Positions 1 to 12,159 of a DNA stretch of 64,000 bases are shown here, piece after piece (the first letter of the stretch is position 1; each line of letters opens with the position of its first letter). Source of the stretch: Colius striatus (lineage: Eukaryota > Chordata > Aves > Coliiformes > Coliidae); assembly GCF_028858725.1 (NCBI RefSeq), contig NC_084776.1, positions 62,001 through 126,000 on the forward strand, given 5' to 3'. Under the pieces are notes generated by a model. The model had not been told where the DNA came from. It saw nothing but the letters and a program-made list of their open reading frames with translations, and searched no databases. Position numbers and translations under genes: made by a program.

Positions 1-3000
1 CCACCCCCGTATCCCATCACCCTCCCCGTGTCCCCTCAGCCCCCCCGTGTCCCCTCACCAGCCCCGTGTCCCCTCACCAGCCCCTCAGAAAGCCTTTCTC
101 CCCTCACCACCCCCGTCTCCCCTCACCACCCCCGTGTCCCCTCTCACCCCTCCCGTGTCCCCTCACCACGCCCGTGTCCCCTCACCACCCCCTTCTCCCC
201 TCACCACCCCCTTCTCCCCCCACCACTCCCTTCTCCCCCCACCACCCCCTTCTCCCCTCACCATCCCCTTCTTCCCTCACCAGCCCCGTGTCCCCTCACC
301 ACCCCTTTCTCCCCTCACCATCCCCGTGTCCCCTCACCGCCCCCTTCTCCCCTCACCATCCCAATGTCACCTCACCCCCCCCCGTGTCCCCTCATCATCC
401 CCATGTCCCCACACCGTCCCTTTCTCCCCTCACCGTCACCGTGCCCCCTCTCTGTCCCCTTGTACCCTCACCGTCCCCGTGTCCCCTCACCAGACCCATG
501 TCCCATCACCAGCGCCGTGTCCCCTCACCCCCCCGTGTCCCCTCAGCAACCCCTTCTCCCATCACCATCCCCTTCTCCCCTCACCACCCCCTTCTCCCCC
601 CACCACCCCCGTGTCCCCTCACACCCCCGTGTCCCCTCACCCCCCCCGTGTCCCCACTACCCCCTTCTCCCCTCACCATCCCAATGTCACCTCACCCAAC
701 CCGTGTCCCCTCATCATCCCCATGTCCCCTCACCGTCCCTTTCTCCCCTCACTGTCCCCGTGTCCTTTCACCGTCACCGTGCCCCCTCTCTGTCCCCTTG
801 TACCCTCACCAGCCCCGTGTCCCCTCACCAGCCCCATGTCCCCTCACCACCCCCGTGTCCCCTCACCACCCCCTTGTCCCCTCAGCAACCCCTTCTCCCA
901 TCACCACCCCCTTCTCCCCCCACCACCACCACTCTCCTCACCACCCCCTTCTCCCCTCACCACACCCGGGTCCCATAACCCCCCCGTGTCCCCTCACCAC
1001 CCCCGTGTCCCCTTTCCGTCCCCTTCTCCCCTCACCATAGCCGTGTCCTCTCACCATCGCCGTGTCGTCTCACCGTTGCCATGTCCTCTCACCGTCGCCG
1101 TGCCCCCTCACCGTCCCCGTGTCCCCTCACCCTCCCCGTGTCCCCTCACCACCCCCCATGTCCCCTCACCCCCCCCGTGTCCCCTCCCCAGTCCCATGTC
1201 CCCTCAGAAACCCTTTCTCCCCTCACCACCCCCGTGTCCCCTCACCACCCCCTTCTCTCCTCACCACCCCCGTGTCCCCTTTCCGTCCCCTTTTCCCCTC
1301 ACAATCTCCATGTCCTCTCACGGTCGTCGTGTCCTCTCACCGTCGCCGTGCCCCCTCACCGTCCCCGTGTACCATCACCACCCCCCATGTCCCCTCACCC
1401 CCCCCGTGTCCCCTGACCAGTCCCATATCCCCTCAGAAACCCTTTCTCCCCTCACCACCCCCGTGTCCCCTCACCACCCCCGTGTCCCCTCACCATCCCC
1501 ATCTCCCCTCACCATCCCAATGTCACCTCACCCCCCCCGTGTCCCCTAACCACCCCCGTGTCCCCTTTCCGTCCCCTTCTCCCCTCACCATCGCCGTGTC
1601 CTCTCACCGTCGCCGTGTCCTCTCACCGTCACCGTGCCCCCTCACCGTCCCCGTGTCCCCTCACCTCCCCCATGTCCCCTCACCGTCCCCGTGTCCCCTG
1701 ACCCCCCCATGTATCCCCTCAGAAACCCCTTCTCCCATCACCACCCCCTTCTCCCCTCACCATCCCCGTGTCCCCTTTCCGTCCCCTTCTCCCCTCACCA
1801 TCGCCGTGTCCTCTCACTGTCGCCATGTCCTCTCACCGTCACCGTGCCCCCTCACCGTCCCCGTGTCCCCTCACCTCCCCCATGTCCCCTCACCGTCCCT
1901 GTGTCCCCTGACCCCCCCATGTATCCCCTCAGAAACCCCTTCTCCCATCACCACCCCCTTCTCCCCTCACCCTCCCCGTGTCCCCTCACCTTCCCCTTCT
2001 CCCCTCAACATCCGCTTCTCCCCTCACCACCCCCGTATCCAATCACCCTCCCCGTGTCCCCTCACCAGCCCCATGTCCCCTCACCAGCCCCATCTCCCCT
2101 CAGAAAGCCTTTCTCCCCTCACCACCCCCGTCTCCCCTCACCACCCCCGTGTCCCCTCTCACCCCTCCCGTGTCCCCTCACCACGCCCGTGTCCCCTCAC
2201 CACGCCCGTGTCCCCTCTCACCCCTCCCGTGTCCCCTCACCACGCCCGTGTCCCCTCACCACCCCCGTGTCCCCTCTCACCCCTCCCGTGTCCCCTCACC
2301 ACGCCCGTGTCCCCTCACCACCCGCTTCTCCCCCCACCACCCCCTTCTCCCATCACCACCCCCTTCTCCCCCCACCACCCCCTTCTCCCCCCACCACCCC
2401 CTTCTCCCCTCACCACCCCCACTCTCCTCACCACCCCCTTCTCCCCTCACCACACCCGGGTCCCCTAACCCCCCTGTGCCCCCTCACCACCCCCGTGTCC
2501 CCTCATCATCCCCGTGTCCCCTTTCCGTCCCCTTCTCCCCTCACCATCGCCATGTCCTCTCACCGTCGCCATGTCCTCTCACCGTCGCCGTGCCCATTCA
2601 CCTCCCCCATGTCCCCTCACCGCCCCCGTGTCCCCTGACCCCCCCATGTATCCCCTCAGAAACCCCTTCTCCCATCACCACCCCCTTCTCCCCTCACCAT
2701 CCCCTTTCCTCGTCACCACCCCCGTGTCCCGTCAACACACCTGTGTCCCCTCACCACCCCCGTGTCCCCTCACCATCCCCTTCTCCCCTCACAACCCCAG
2801 TGCCCCCTCACAAGCCCCATGTCCCCTCACCCCCCCCGTGTCCCCTCAGAAACCCCGTCTCCCCTAACCACCCCCTTCTCCCCTCACCACCCCCGTGTCT
2901 CCTCACGACCCTCGTGTCCCCTCACCCGCCCCGTGTCCCCTCACCCCCCCGTGTCCCCTCACCAACCCCTTGTCGCCTCACCTTCCCCTTCTCCCCTCAC

Positions 3001-6000
3001 CATCCCATTCTCTCCTCACCACCCTCGTCTCCCCTCAGAACCCCCGTGTCACCTAACAACCCCCGTGTCCCCTCACACGCCCCGTATCCCCACACCCGCC
3101 CCGTGTCCCCTCACCAGCCCAATGTCCCCTCAGCAACTCCTTCTCCCCTCACCACCCCCTTCTCCCCTCACGACCCCCGTGTCCCCTCATGACCCCCGGG
3201 TTGCCTCACCATCCCCTTCTCCCCTCACCACCCCCGTCTCCCCTCACAACCCCCGTCTCCCCTCACAACCCCCGTGTCCCCTCACCCCCCCCCGTGTCCC
3301 CTCACGCGCCTCGTGTCCCCTCACCACCCCTTTCTCCCCTCACAACCCCCGTGTCCCCTCACCACCCTTGTCTCCCCTCACCATCCCAATTTCCCCTCAC
3401 CCCCCCCGTGTCCCCTCACCAGCCCCGTTTCCCCTCACCACCCCCATGTCCCCTCACCATCCCCTTCTCCCCTCACCATCCCCTTCTTCCCTCACCAGCC
3501 CCGTGTCCCCTCACCCCCCCCGTGTCCCCTCACCCCCCCCGTGTCCCCACTACCCCCTTCTCCCCTCACCATCCCAATGTCACCTCACCCAACCCGTGTC
3601 CCCTCATCATCCCCATGTCCCCTCACCGTCCCTTTCTCCCCTCACCGTCTCCGTGTCCTTTCACCGTCACCGTGCCCCCTCTCTGTCCCCTTGTACCCTC
3701 ACCAGCCCCGTGTCCCCTCACCAGCCCCATGTCCCCTCACCACCCCCGTGTCCCCTCACCAGCCCCGTGTCCCCTCACCAGCCCCGTGTCCCCTCACCAC
3801 CCCCTTGTCCCCTCAGCAACCCCTTCTCCCATCACCACCCCCTTCTCCCCCCACCACCACCACTCTCCTCACCACCCCCTTCTCCCCTCACCACACCCGG
3901 GTCCCATAACCCCCCCGTGTCCCCTCACCACCCCCGTGTCCCCTTTCCGTCCCCTTCTCCCCTCACCATCGCCGTGTCCTCTCACCGTCCCCGTGTCCCC
4001 TCACCGTCCCCGTGTCCCCTCACCACCCCCCATGTCCCCTCATCCCCCCCGTGTCCCCTCACCAGTCCCATGTCCCCTCAGAAACCCTTTCTCCCCTCAC
4101 CACCCCCGTGTCCCCTCACCACCCCCGTGTCCCCTCACCACCCCCTTGTCCCCTTTCCCCCTCACCATCTCCATGTCCTCTCACCGTCGTCGTGTCCTCT
4201 CACCGTCGCCGTGTCCCCTTACCGTCCCCGTGTACCATCACCACCCCCCATGTCCCCTCACCCCCCCCGTGTCCCCTCACCAGTCCCATGTCCCCTCAGA
4301 AACCCTTTCTCCCCTCACTGTCCCCGTGTCCCCTCACCATCCCCATCTCCCCTCACCGTCCCCGTGTCCCCTCACCACCCCCTTCTCCCCTCACCATCCC
4401 AATGTCACCTCACCCCCCCCGTGTCCCCTCACCAGCCCCGTTTCCCCTCACCACCCCCATGTCCCCTCACCATCCCCTTCTCCCCTCACCATCCCCTTCT
4501 CCCCTCACCAACCCCGTGTCCCCTCACCACCCCCTTCTCCCATCACCACCCCCTTCTCCCCCCACCACCCCCTTCTCCCCCTACCACCCCCTTCTCTCCT
4601 CACCACCCCCGTGTCCCCTCACCATCCCCATGTCCCCTCACCATCCCCTTCTCCCTTCACCAGCCCCGTGTCCCCTCACCAGCCCCGTTTCCCCTCACCG
4701 CCCCCTTCTCCCCTCACCATACCAATGTCACCTCACCCCCCCCGTGTCCCCTCATCATGCCCGTGTCCCCTCACCGTCCCTTTCTCCCTTCACCGTCCCT
4801 GTGTCCTCTCACCGTCACCGTGCCCCCTCTCTGTTTCCTTGTACCCTCACCATCCCCATGTCCCCTCACCAGACCCATGTCCCATCACCAGCCCCATGTC
4901 CCCTCACCATCCCCGTGTCCCCTCATCAGCCCCGTGTCCCCTCACCACCCCCCATGTCCCCTCACCACCCCCGTGTCCCCTCATCACCCCCTTCTCCCAT
5001 CACCACCCCCTTCTCCCCCCACCACCCCCACTCTCCTCACCACCCCCTTCTCCCCTCACCCCCCCTGTGTCCCCACTACCCCCTTCTCCCCCCACCACCT
5101 CCACTCTCTTCACCCCCCACGTGTCCCCTCACCCCCCCCGTGTCCCCACTACCCCCTTCTCCCCTCACCATCCCAGTGTCACCTCACCCAACCCGTGTCC
5201 CCTTATCATCCCCGTGTCCCCTCACTGTCCCTTTCCCCCCTCACCGTCCCCGTGTCCTCTCATCGTCACCGTGCCCCCTCTCTGTCCCCTTGTACCCTCA
5301 CCGTCCCCGTGTCCTCTTACCAGACCCATGTCCCATCACCAGCCCCTTCTCCCCTCACCACCCCCGTATCCCCTCACCAGCCCCGTGTCCCCTCACCACC
5401 CCCGTATCCCCTCACCAGCCCCGTGTCCCCTCACCACCCCCGTGTCCCCTCACCACCCCCTTCTACCTCACCCCCCCCCGTGTCCCCTCAGCATCCCCTT
5501 CTCCCCTCACCATCCGCTTCCGCCATCACCACCCCCTTCTCCCCTCACCACCCCCGTCTCCCCTCACCACCCCCGTGTCCCCTCACCATCCCCTTCTCCC
5601 CTCACCATCCCCGTGTCCCCTCAACACACCCTTCTCCCCCCACCACCCCCTTCTCCCCCCACCACACCCACTCTCCTCACCACCCCCTTCTCCCCTCACC
5701 CCCCCGTGTCCCCTCACCACCCCCGTTTCCCCTCACCGCCCCCTTCTCCCCTCACCATCCCAATGTCACCTCACCCAACCCGTGTCCCCTCATCATCCCC
5801 ATGTTCCCTCACCGTCCCCGTGTCCTTTCACCGTCACCGTGCCCCCTCTCTGTCCCCTTGTACCCTCACCGTCCCCGTGTCCCCTCACCAGCCCCATGTC
5901 CCATCACCAGCCCATTCTCTCCTCACCACCCCCGTGTTCCCTCACCAGCCCCGTGTCCCCTCACCACCCCCGTGTCCCCTCAGCAACCCCTTCTCCCATC

Positions 6001-6950
6001 ACCACCCCCACTCTCCTCACCACCCCCTTCTCCCCTCACCACACCCGGGTCCCCTAACCCCCCCGTGTCCCCTCACCACCCCCTTTTCCCCTCACCATCT
6101 CCATGTCCTCTCACTGTCGTCGTGTCCTCTCACCGTCCCCGTGTCCCATCACCACCCCCCATGTCCCCTCAGAAACCCTTTCTCCCCTCACCATCCCCGT
6201 GTCCCCTCACCACCCCCGTGTCCCCTCACCACCCCCTTCTACCTCACCCCCCCTGTGTCCCCTCAGCATCCCCTTCTCCCCTCACCATCCCCTTCTTCCC
6301 TCACCACCCCCGTGTCCCCTCACTAGCCCCATGTCCCCTCAGAAACCCCTTCTCCCCTCACCACCCCCTTCTCCCCCAACCACCTCCTTCTCTCCTCAGC
6401 CCCCCCAACCCTAACCCTCACCCCCCCGTGTCCCCTCACCCCCCCCCATGTCCCCTCATCATCCCCTTCTCCCCTCACCGTCGCCGTGTCCTCTCACCGT
6501 TGCCGTGCCCCCTCACCATCCCCATGTCCCCTCACCCCCCCCCGTATCCCTTCACCATCCCCTTCTCCCCTCACCACCCCCGTGTCCCCTCACCATCACC
6601 TTCTCCCCTCACCATCCCCGTGTCCCCTCACCAGCCCCTTCTCCCCTCACCAGCTCTGTGTCCCCTCACCATCCTCTTCTCCCCTCACCACACCTGTTTC
6701 CCCTCAACAGCCCGGTGCCCACACCATGCCCCACACCATCCCTATGCCCACACTGTGCCCCACACCATCCCTGTGCCCACACCGTGTCCCCTCACCATCC
6801 CTGTGCCCTCACCATTGTGTGCCCTCACCATCCCCTTCTCCCCTCACCATCCCCGTGTCCCCTCACCATCCCCTTCTCCCCTCACCATCCCCTTCTCCCG
6901 TCACCATCCCCTTCTCCCCTCACCATCCCCATGTCCCCCCCCATCGTGTC
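1..6950. repeat. C-rich 19-bp minisatellite array 1, copy A
   Basis: The unit is about 19 bp, typically CCACCCCCGTGTCCCCTCA, with common variants in which GTGTC becomes TTCTC or ATGTC and CACCA becomes CACCG or CAGAAA. The + strand is almost free of G outside GTG and CCG. Because 19 is not divisible by 3, the frames are permuted copies of one 57-nt (19-residue) super-period with few stops, which explains the long Pro/Ser/His-rich open frames; I do not regard these as proteins. The array runs up to the acceptor of the GPT exon at 6996. A slightly different 29-30-bp subunit (CCCTGTGCCCACACCG type) appears at about 6711-6830. It most likely lies in a GPT intron. Confidence 0.93.
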
Positions 6951-6995
6951 CCTATCCCCCCGTCGCCCCCCATCATGCCATGCCTGTGCCCTCAG

Positions 6996-7239
6996 ACCAT
7001 CCTGAAGCTGCTGGTGATGGGCTCGGCACCCTCTCGCACGCGGGTGCTGATCCCCATCCCGCAGTACCCGCTGTACTCGGCCACCATCGCCGAGCTGGGG
7101 GCCGTGCAGGTCGGCTACTACCTGGAGGAGGAACGGTGCTGCGCAGTGGCGCTCAGCGAGCTGCGGCGGGCACTGGCCGAGGTCCGCCGGCACTGCTGCC
7201 CACGGGTGCTGTGCATCATCAACTCCGGCAGCCCCACCG
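6996..7239 (+). CDS. GPT: GPT (alanine aminotransferase) internal exon, copy A
   Basis: Alanine aminotransferase is a PLP enzyme that interconverts alanine + 2-oxoglutarate and pyruvate + glutamate. This 244-nt exon encodes 81 codons plus one base, from TILKLLVMG through [14 protein letters not shown] and [13 protein letters not shown] to CIINSGSPT(G). The [11 protein letters not shown] block and the ELGAVQV-YYL-EER block are diagnostic for GPT/GPT2. The acceptor is a pyrimidine-rich tract ending CCCTCAG at 6995; the donor is GT at 7240. The phase (G|GG) matches the exon at 20248. Odd point: the family motif NPGNPTG reads NSGSPTG, so the Asn that contacts the PLP ring hydroxyl is Ser. The frame is open. 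Upstream exons would lie left of the window; 13 kb of array separates this exon from the next. GPT versus GPT2 is chosen from synteny with LRRC14 and C8orf82. Confidence 0.88.
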
Positions 7240-9414
7240 GTACCCGGCCACACCACGGGCTGAGACGGGACCCCAGGAGTGGGATGGATCCCCAGGGGTG
7301 GGATGGGATGGGACTCCAGGGGGGGGGTGGGACCCCAGGGGTGGGATGGGATGGGACCCCAGGGGTGGGATGGGACTGGATGGGACCCCAGGGGTGGGAT
7401 GGGATGGCACGGGACCCCAGGGGTGGGATGGGATGGCACGGGACCCCAGTGGTGGGATGAGTCCCCAGAGGTGGGATGGGATGGGACTCCAGGGGTGGGA
7501 TGGGACCCCAGGGGTGGGATGGGACTGGATCGGATCCCAGGGTTGGGATGGGATGGGACCCCAGGGGTGGGATGGGATGGCATGGGACCCCAGTGGTGGG
7601 ATGAGTCCCCAGAGGTGGGATGGGATGGGACCCCAGGGGTGGGATGGGATGGGACAGGATGGGATGGGAACCCAGGGGTGGGATGAGTCCCCAGGGGTGG
7701 GATGGGATGGGACCCCAGGGCTGGGATGGGACCCCAGGGATGGGATGGGATTGAATGGGATGGGATGGGACTGGATGGGACCCCAGGGCTGGGATGGGAC
7801 CCCAGGGGTGGGACCTCAGGGGTTGGATGGGATAGGACTGGGATGGGACTCCAGTGGTGGGATGACACTGGGATGGGACCCCAGGGGTGGGATGGGACCC
7901 TGAGGTTGGGATGGGACCCCAGGGATGGGACGCCAGGGGTGGGATGGAATGGAATGGGATGGGACCCCAGGGGTGGGATCGAATGGGATTGGATGGTACT
8001 GGATGGGACCCCAGGGTTCGGATGTAATGGGACCCCAGGAGTGGAACCTCAGATGTGGGATGGGATAGGACTGGGATGGGACTCCAGGGGTGGGATGAGA
8101 CTGGGATGGGACCCCAGGGGTGGGATGCGACCCCAGGGGTGGGAACCAGGGGTGGGATGGGACCCTGAGGTTCGGATGGGACCCCAGGGATGGGAATTCA
8201 GGGGTGGGATGGGACCCCAGGGTTGGGATGGGATGGGACCCCAGGGGTGGGATGAGTCCCCAGGGGTGGGATGGGACCCCAGGGGTGGGATGGGACTGGA
8301 TGGGACCCCAGGGGTGGGATGGGACCCCAGGGGTGGGATGGGATGGGATGGAACTGGATGGGACCACAGGGTTGGGACTGGATGGGACCCCAGGGGTGGA
8401 ACTGAATGGGACCGCAGGGGTGGGATGGGATGGGACCCCAGGGGTGAGATGGGATGGGACCCCAGGGGTGGGATGAGTCCCCAGGGGTGAGGTGGGATGG
8501 GACCCCAGGGGTGGGATGGGACCCAAGGGGTGGGATGGGATGGGACCCAAGGGGTGGGATGGGATGGGATGGGATGGAATGGGACCCCAGGGGTGGGATG
8601 AGTCCCCAGGGGTGGGATGGGACCCAAGAGGTGGGACGGGATGGGACCCCAGGTGTGGGATGGGATGGGCTGGGATGGGATGGGATGGGATGGGACCCCA
8701 GGGGTGGGCTGAGTCCCCAGGGGTGGGATGGGATGGGATGGGACCCCAGGGGTGGGATGGGATGTGACCCCAGGGGTGGGATGGGATGGAATGGCATGGA
8801 TTGGGACTGGATGAGACCCCAGGGCTGGGATGGGATGGAACCCCAGGGGTGGCATGGGATAGGACTGGGATGGGACTCCAAGGGTGCGATGACACTGGGA
8901 TGGGACCCCAGGGGTGGGATGCGACTGCAGGGGTGGGACCCCAGGGGTGGGATGGGACCCTGAGGTTGGGATGGGACCCCAGGGCTGGGACTTGAGGGGT
9001 GGGATGGGACTCCAGGGTTGGGATGGGACTGGATGGGATCCCAGGGGTGGGATGGGATGGGACCCCAGGGATGGGGTGGGATGGGACCCCAGGGATGGGG
9101 TGGGATGGGACCCCAGGGATGGGGTGGGATGGGACTGGATAGGACCCCAGGGGTGGGATGGGATGGGACCCAAGGGGTGGGACAAGTCCTCAGTGGTGTA
9201 ATAGGATGGGACCCCAGGGGTGGGATGGGACCTCAGGGGTGGGGTGGGATGGAATGGGATGGGACCCAAGGGGTGGGATGGGACCCCAGGGGTGGGATGG
9301 GATGGGGCCCCAGGGGTGGGATGGGACCCCAGGGTTGGGATAGGACCCCAGGATTGGAATGTGATGGGATGGGACTGGATTGGACCCCAGGGTTGGGATG
9401 GGATGGGAACCCAG

Positions 9415-9540
9415 GCGTGGGATGGGATGGGATGGGATGGAATGGGATGGGATGGGATGGGATGGGATGGAATGGGATGGGATGGAATGGGATGGGATGG
9501 GATGGGATGGGATGGGATGGGATGGGATGGGATGGGACCC
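9415..9540. repeat. Pentanucleotide (GGGAT)n expansion inside array 2
   Basis: About 24 nearly uninterrupted ATGGG/ATGGA pentamers, without the GGACCCCAGGGG part of the 19-bp unit. Shorter runs occur near 11985-12030 in copy A and 53143-53195 in copy B. The corresponding place in copy B, around 51580-51610, has only a few pentamers, so this run differs between copies. Confidence 0.9.
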
Positions 9541-9950
9541 CAGGGGTGGGGTGAGTCCCCAGGGGTGGGATGGGACCCAAGGGGTGGGATGGGATGGGAT
9601 CCCAGGGGTGGGATGGGACTGGATGGGACCCCAGGGCTGGGATGGGATGGGACCCCAGAGAATGGGACCCCAGGGGTGGGATGGGATAGGACTGGGATGG
9701 GACTCCAGGGGTGGGATGACACTGGGATGGGACCCCAGGGGTGGGACTTCAGGGGTGGGATGGGACCCCAGGGGTGGGATGGGACTGGATGGGACCCCAG
9801 GAGTGGGATGGGACCCCAGGGGTGGGATGGGACGCGATGGTACCCCAGGAGTGGGATGGGACCCCAGGGGTGGGATGGGATGGGATTGGATGGGACCCCA
9901 GGGTTGGGACGGGATGAGACGCCAAGGGTGGGACCTCAGGACTGGGATGG

Positions 9951-10238
9951 GTCCCATCGAGTCCCATCCCACCCCTGGGGTCCCATCCCACCCCTGGGGT
10001 CGCATCCCATCCCACCCCTGGGGACTCACCCCACCCCTGGGGTCCCATCCCACCCCTGGGGTCCCATCCCACCCCTGGACACTCATCCCACCCCTGGGGT
10101 CCCATCCAGTCCCATCCCACCCCTGGGGTCCCATCCAGTCCCATCCCATCCCAAACCTGGGGTCCCATGCCACCCCTGGGGTCCCATCCAGTGCCATCCC
10201 ACCCCTGGGGTCCCATCCCACCCCTAGGGTCCCATCCA
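9951..10238. repeat. Inverted block of array 2 (orientation flip), copy A only
   Basis: Between about 9951 and 10238 the array reads as its reverse complement (CCCATCCCACCCCTGGGGTC repeated) and then returns to the GGGATGGGACCCC orientation. The left junction reads GGGATGGGTCCCATCGAGTC; the right junction reads GGTCCCATCCAGGGATGGG. About 14 inverted units are present. I see no counterpart in copy B (48546-55340). The block and its flanks form a long imperfect inverted repeat. Confidence 0.9.
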
Positions 10239-12159
10239 GGGATGGGATGCGACCCCAGGGGTGGGACCCCAGGGGTGGGATGGGACCCTGAGGTTTGGAT
10301 GGGACCCCAAGGATGGGAGTTCAGGGGTGGCATGGGACCCCAGGGGTGGGATGGCACTGGATGGGACCCCAGGGGTGGGATGGGATGGAACCCCAGGGGT
10401 GGGATGGGACCCCAGGGATGGGGTGGGATGGGACCCCACATTTGGGATGGGATGGGACTGGTTAGGACCCAAGGGGTGGGATGGGATGGGACCCAAGGGA
10501 TGGGATGAGTCTCAAGGGGTGGGATGGGACCCCAGGGGTGGGATGGGTCCCCAGGGGTGGAATGGGATGCGACCCCAGGGATGGGATGGGACTCGATGGG
10601 ACCCCAGGGTTAGGATGGGATAGGACCCCAGGGGTGGGATCTCAGGGGTGGGATGGGATAGGACTGGGATGGGACCCCAGGGATGGGACCCCAGGGATGG
10701 GACCCCAGGGGTGGGATGGGATGGGACCCCAGGGGTGGCGATGGGACCCCAGGGGTGGGATGGGACCCCAGGGGTGGGATGGGACCCCAGGGGTGGGACG
10801 GGATGGGACCCCAGGGGTGGGATGGGACTGGATGGGACCCCAGGGGTTAGGTGGAATGGGACTGGATGGGACCCCAGGGGTAGGGTGGGATGGGACCCCA
10901 GGGGTGGGACGGGATAGGAGTGGGATGGGACTCCAGGGTTGGGATGAGACTGGGATGGGACCCCAGGGGTGGGATGGGACCCTGAGGTTTGGATGGGACA
11001 CTGAGGTTTGGATGGGACCCCAGGGATGGAACTTCAGGGGTGGGATGGGATGGGACCCCAGGGGTGGGATGGGACCCAAGGGGTGGGATGGGATGGGACT
11101 GGATGGGACCCCAGGGGTGGGATGCGACACCAGGGGTGGGAACCAGGGGTTGGATGGGACATTGAGGTTGGGATGGGACCCCAGGGATGGGAATTCAGGG
11201 GTGGGATGGGACCCAAGGGATGGGATGGGATGGGACCCCAGGGGTGGGATGGCATGGTTCCCCAGGGGTGGGATGGGATGGGACTGGATGGGACCCCAGG
11301 GTTGGGATGGGGCCCCAGGGGTGGGATGGGATGGGACCCCAGGGGTGGGATGGGACCCCAGGGGTGGGACCTCAGGAGTGGGATGGGATAGGACTGGGAT
11401 GGGAATCCAGGGGTGGGATGAGACTGGGATGGGACCCCAGGGGTGGGATGGGACCCCAGGGGTGGGATGGGATGGGACTGGATGGGACCCCAGGGTTGGG
11501 ATGGGGCCCCAGGGGTGGGATGGGATGGGACCCCAGGGGTGGGATGGGACCCCAGGGGTGGGACCTCAGGAGTGGGATGGGATAGGACTGGGATGGGAAT
11601 CCAGGGGTGGGATGAGACTGGGATGGGACCCCAGGGGTGGGATGGGACCCCAGGGGTGGGATGGGATGGGATGGGATGGGACCCCAGGGGTGGGATGGCA
11701 TGGGACTGGATGGGACCCCAGGGTTGGGATGTGATGGGACCCCAGGGGTGGGATGAGTCCCCAGGGGTGGGATGGGACCCCAGGGCTGGGATGGGACCCC
11801 AGGGCTGGGATGGGATGGGACACCACGGGTGGGATGGGATGGGATTGGATGGGACTGGATGGGACCCCAGGGTTGGGATGGGACCCCAGAGGTGGGATGA
11901 GTCCCCAGGGGTGGGATGGGACCCCAGGGGTGGGATGGGCCTGGAAGGGACCCCAGGGTTGGGATGGGACCACAGGGGAGGGATGGGATGGGATGGGATG
12001 GGATGGGATGGGATGGGATGGGATGGGACCCCAGGGGTGGGATGAGTCCCTAGGGGTGGGATGCGAGGGGATGGGATGGGACCCCAGGGGTGGGATGGGA
12101 CTGGATGAAACCCCAGGGTTGGGATGGGACCCCATGGGTGGGATGAGATGGGATGTGAT

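Noticed and set aside
2762-7903. A 1,713-codon open frame as a giant Pro/Ser/His-rich protein
   Set aside because: Pure 19-bp repeat translation; it crosses a GPT exon in the wrong frame and changes character when the array changes.
8049-9722. Minus-strand Pro/His/Gly/Ser-rich protein of 557 residues
   Set aside because: Stop-free reading of array 2 on the opposite strand, with no splice, promoter or domain evidence.
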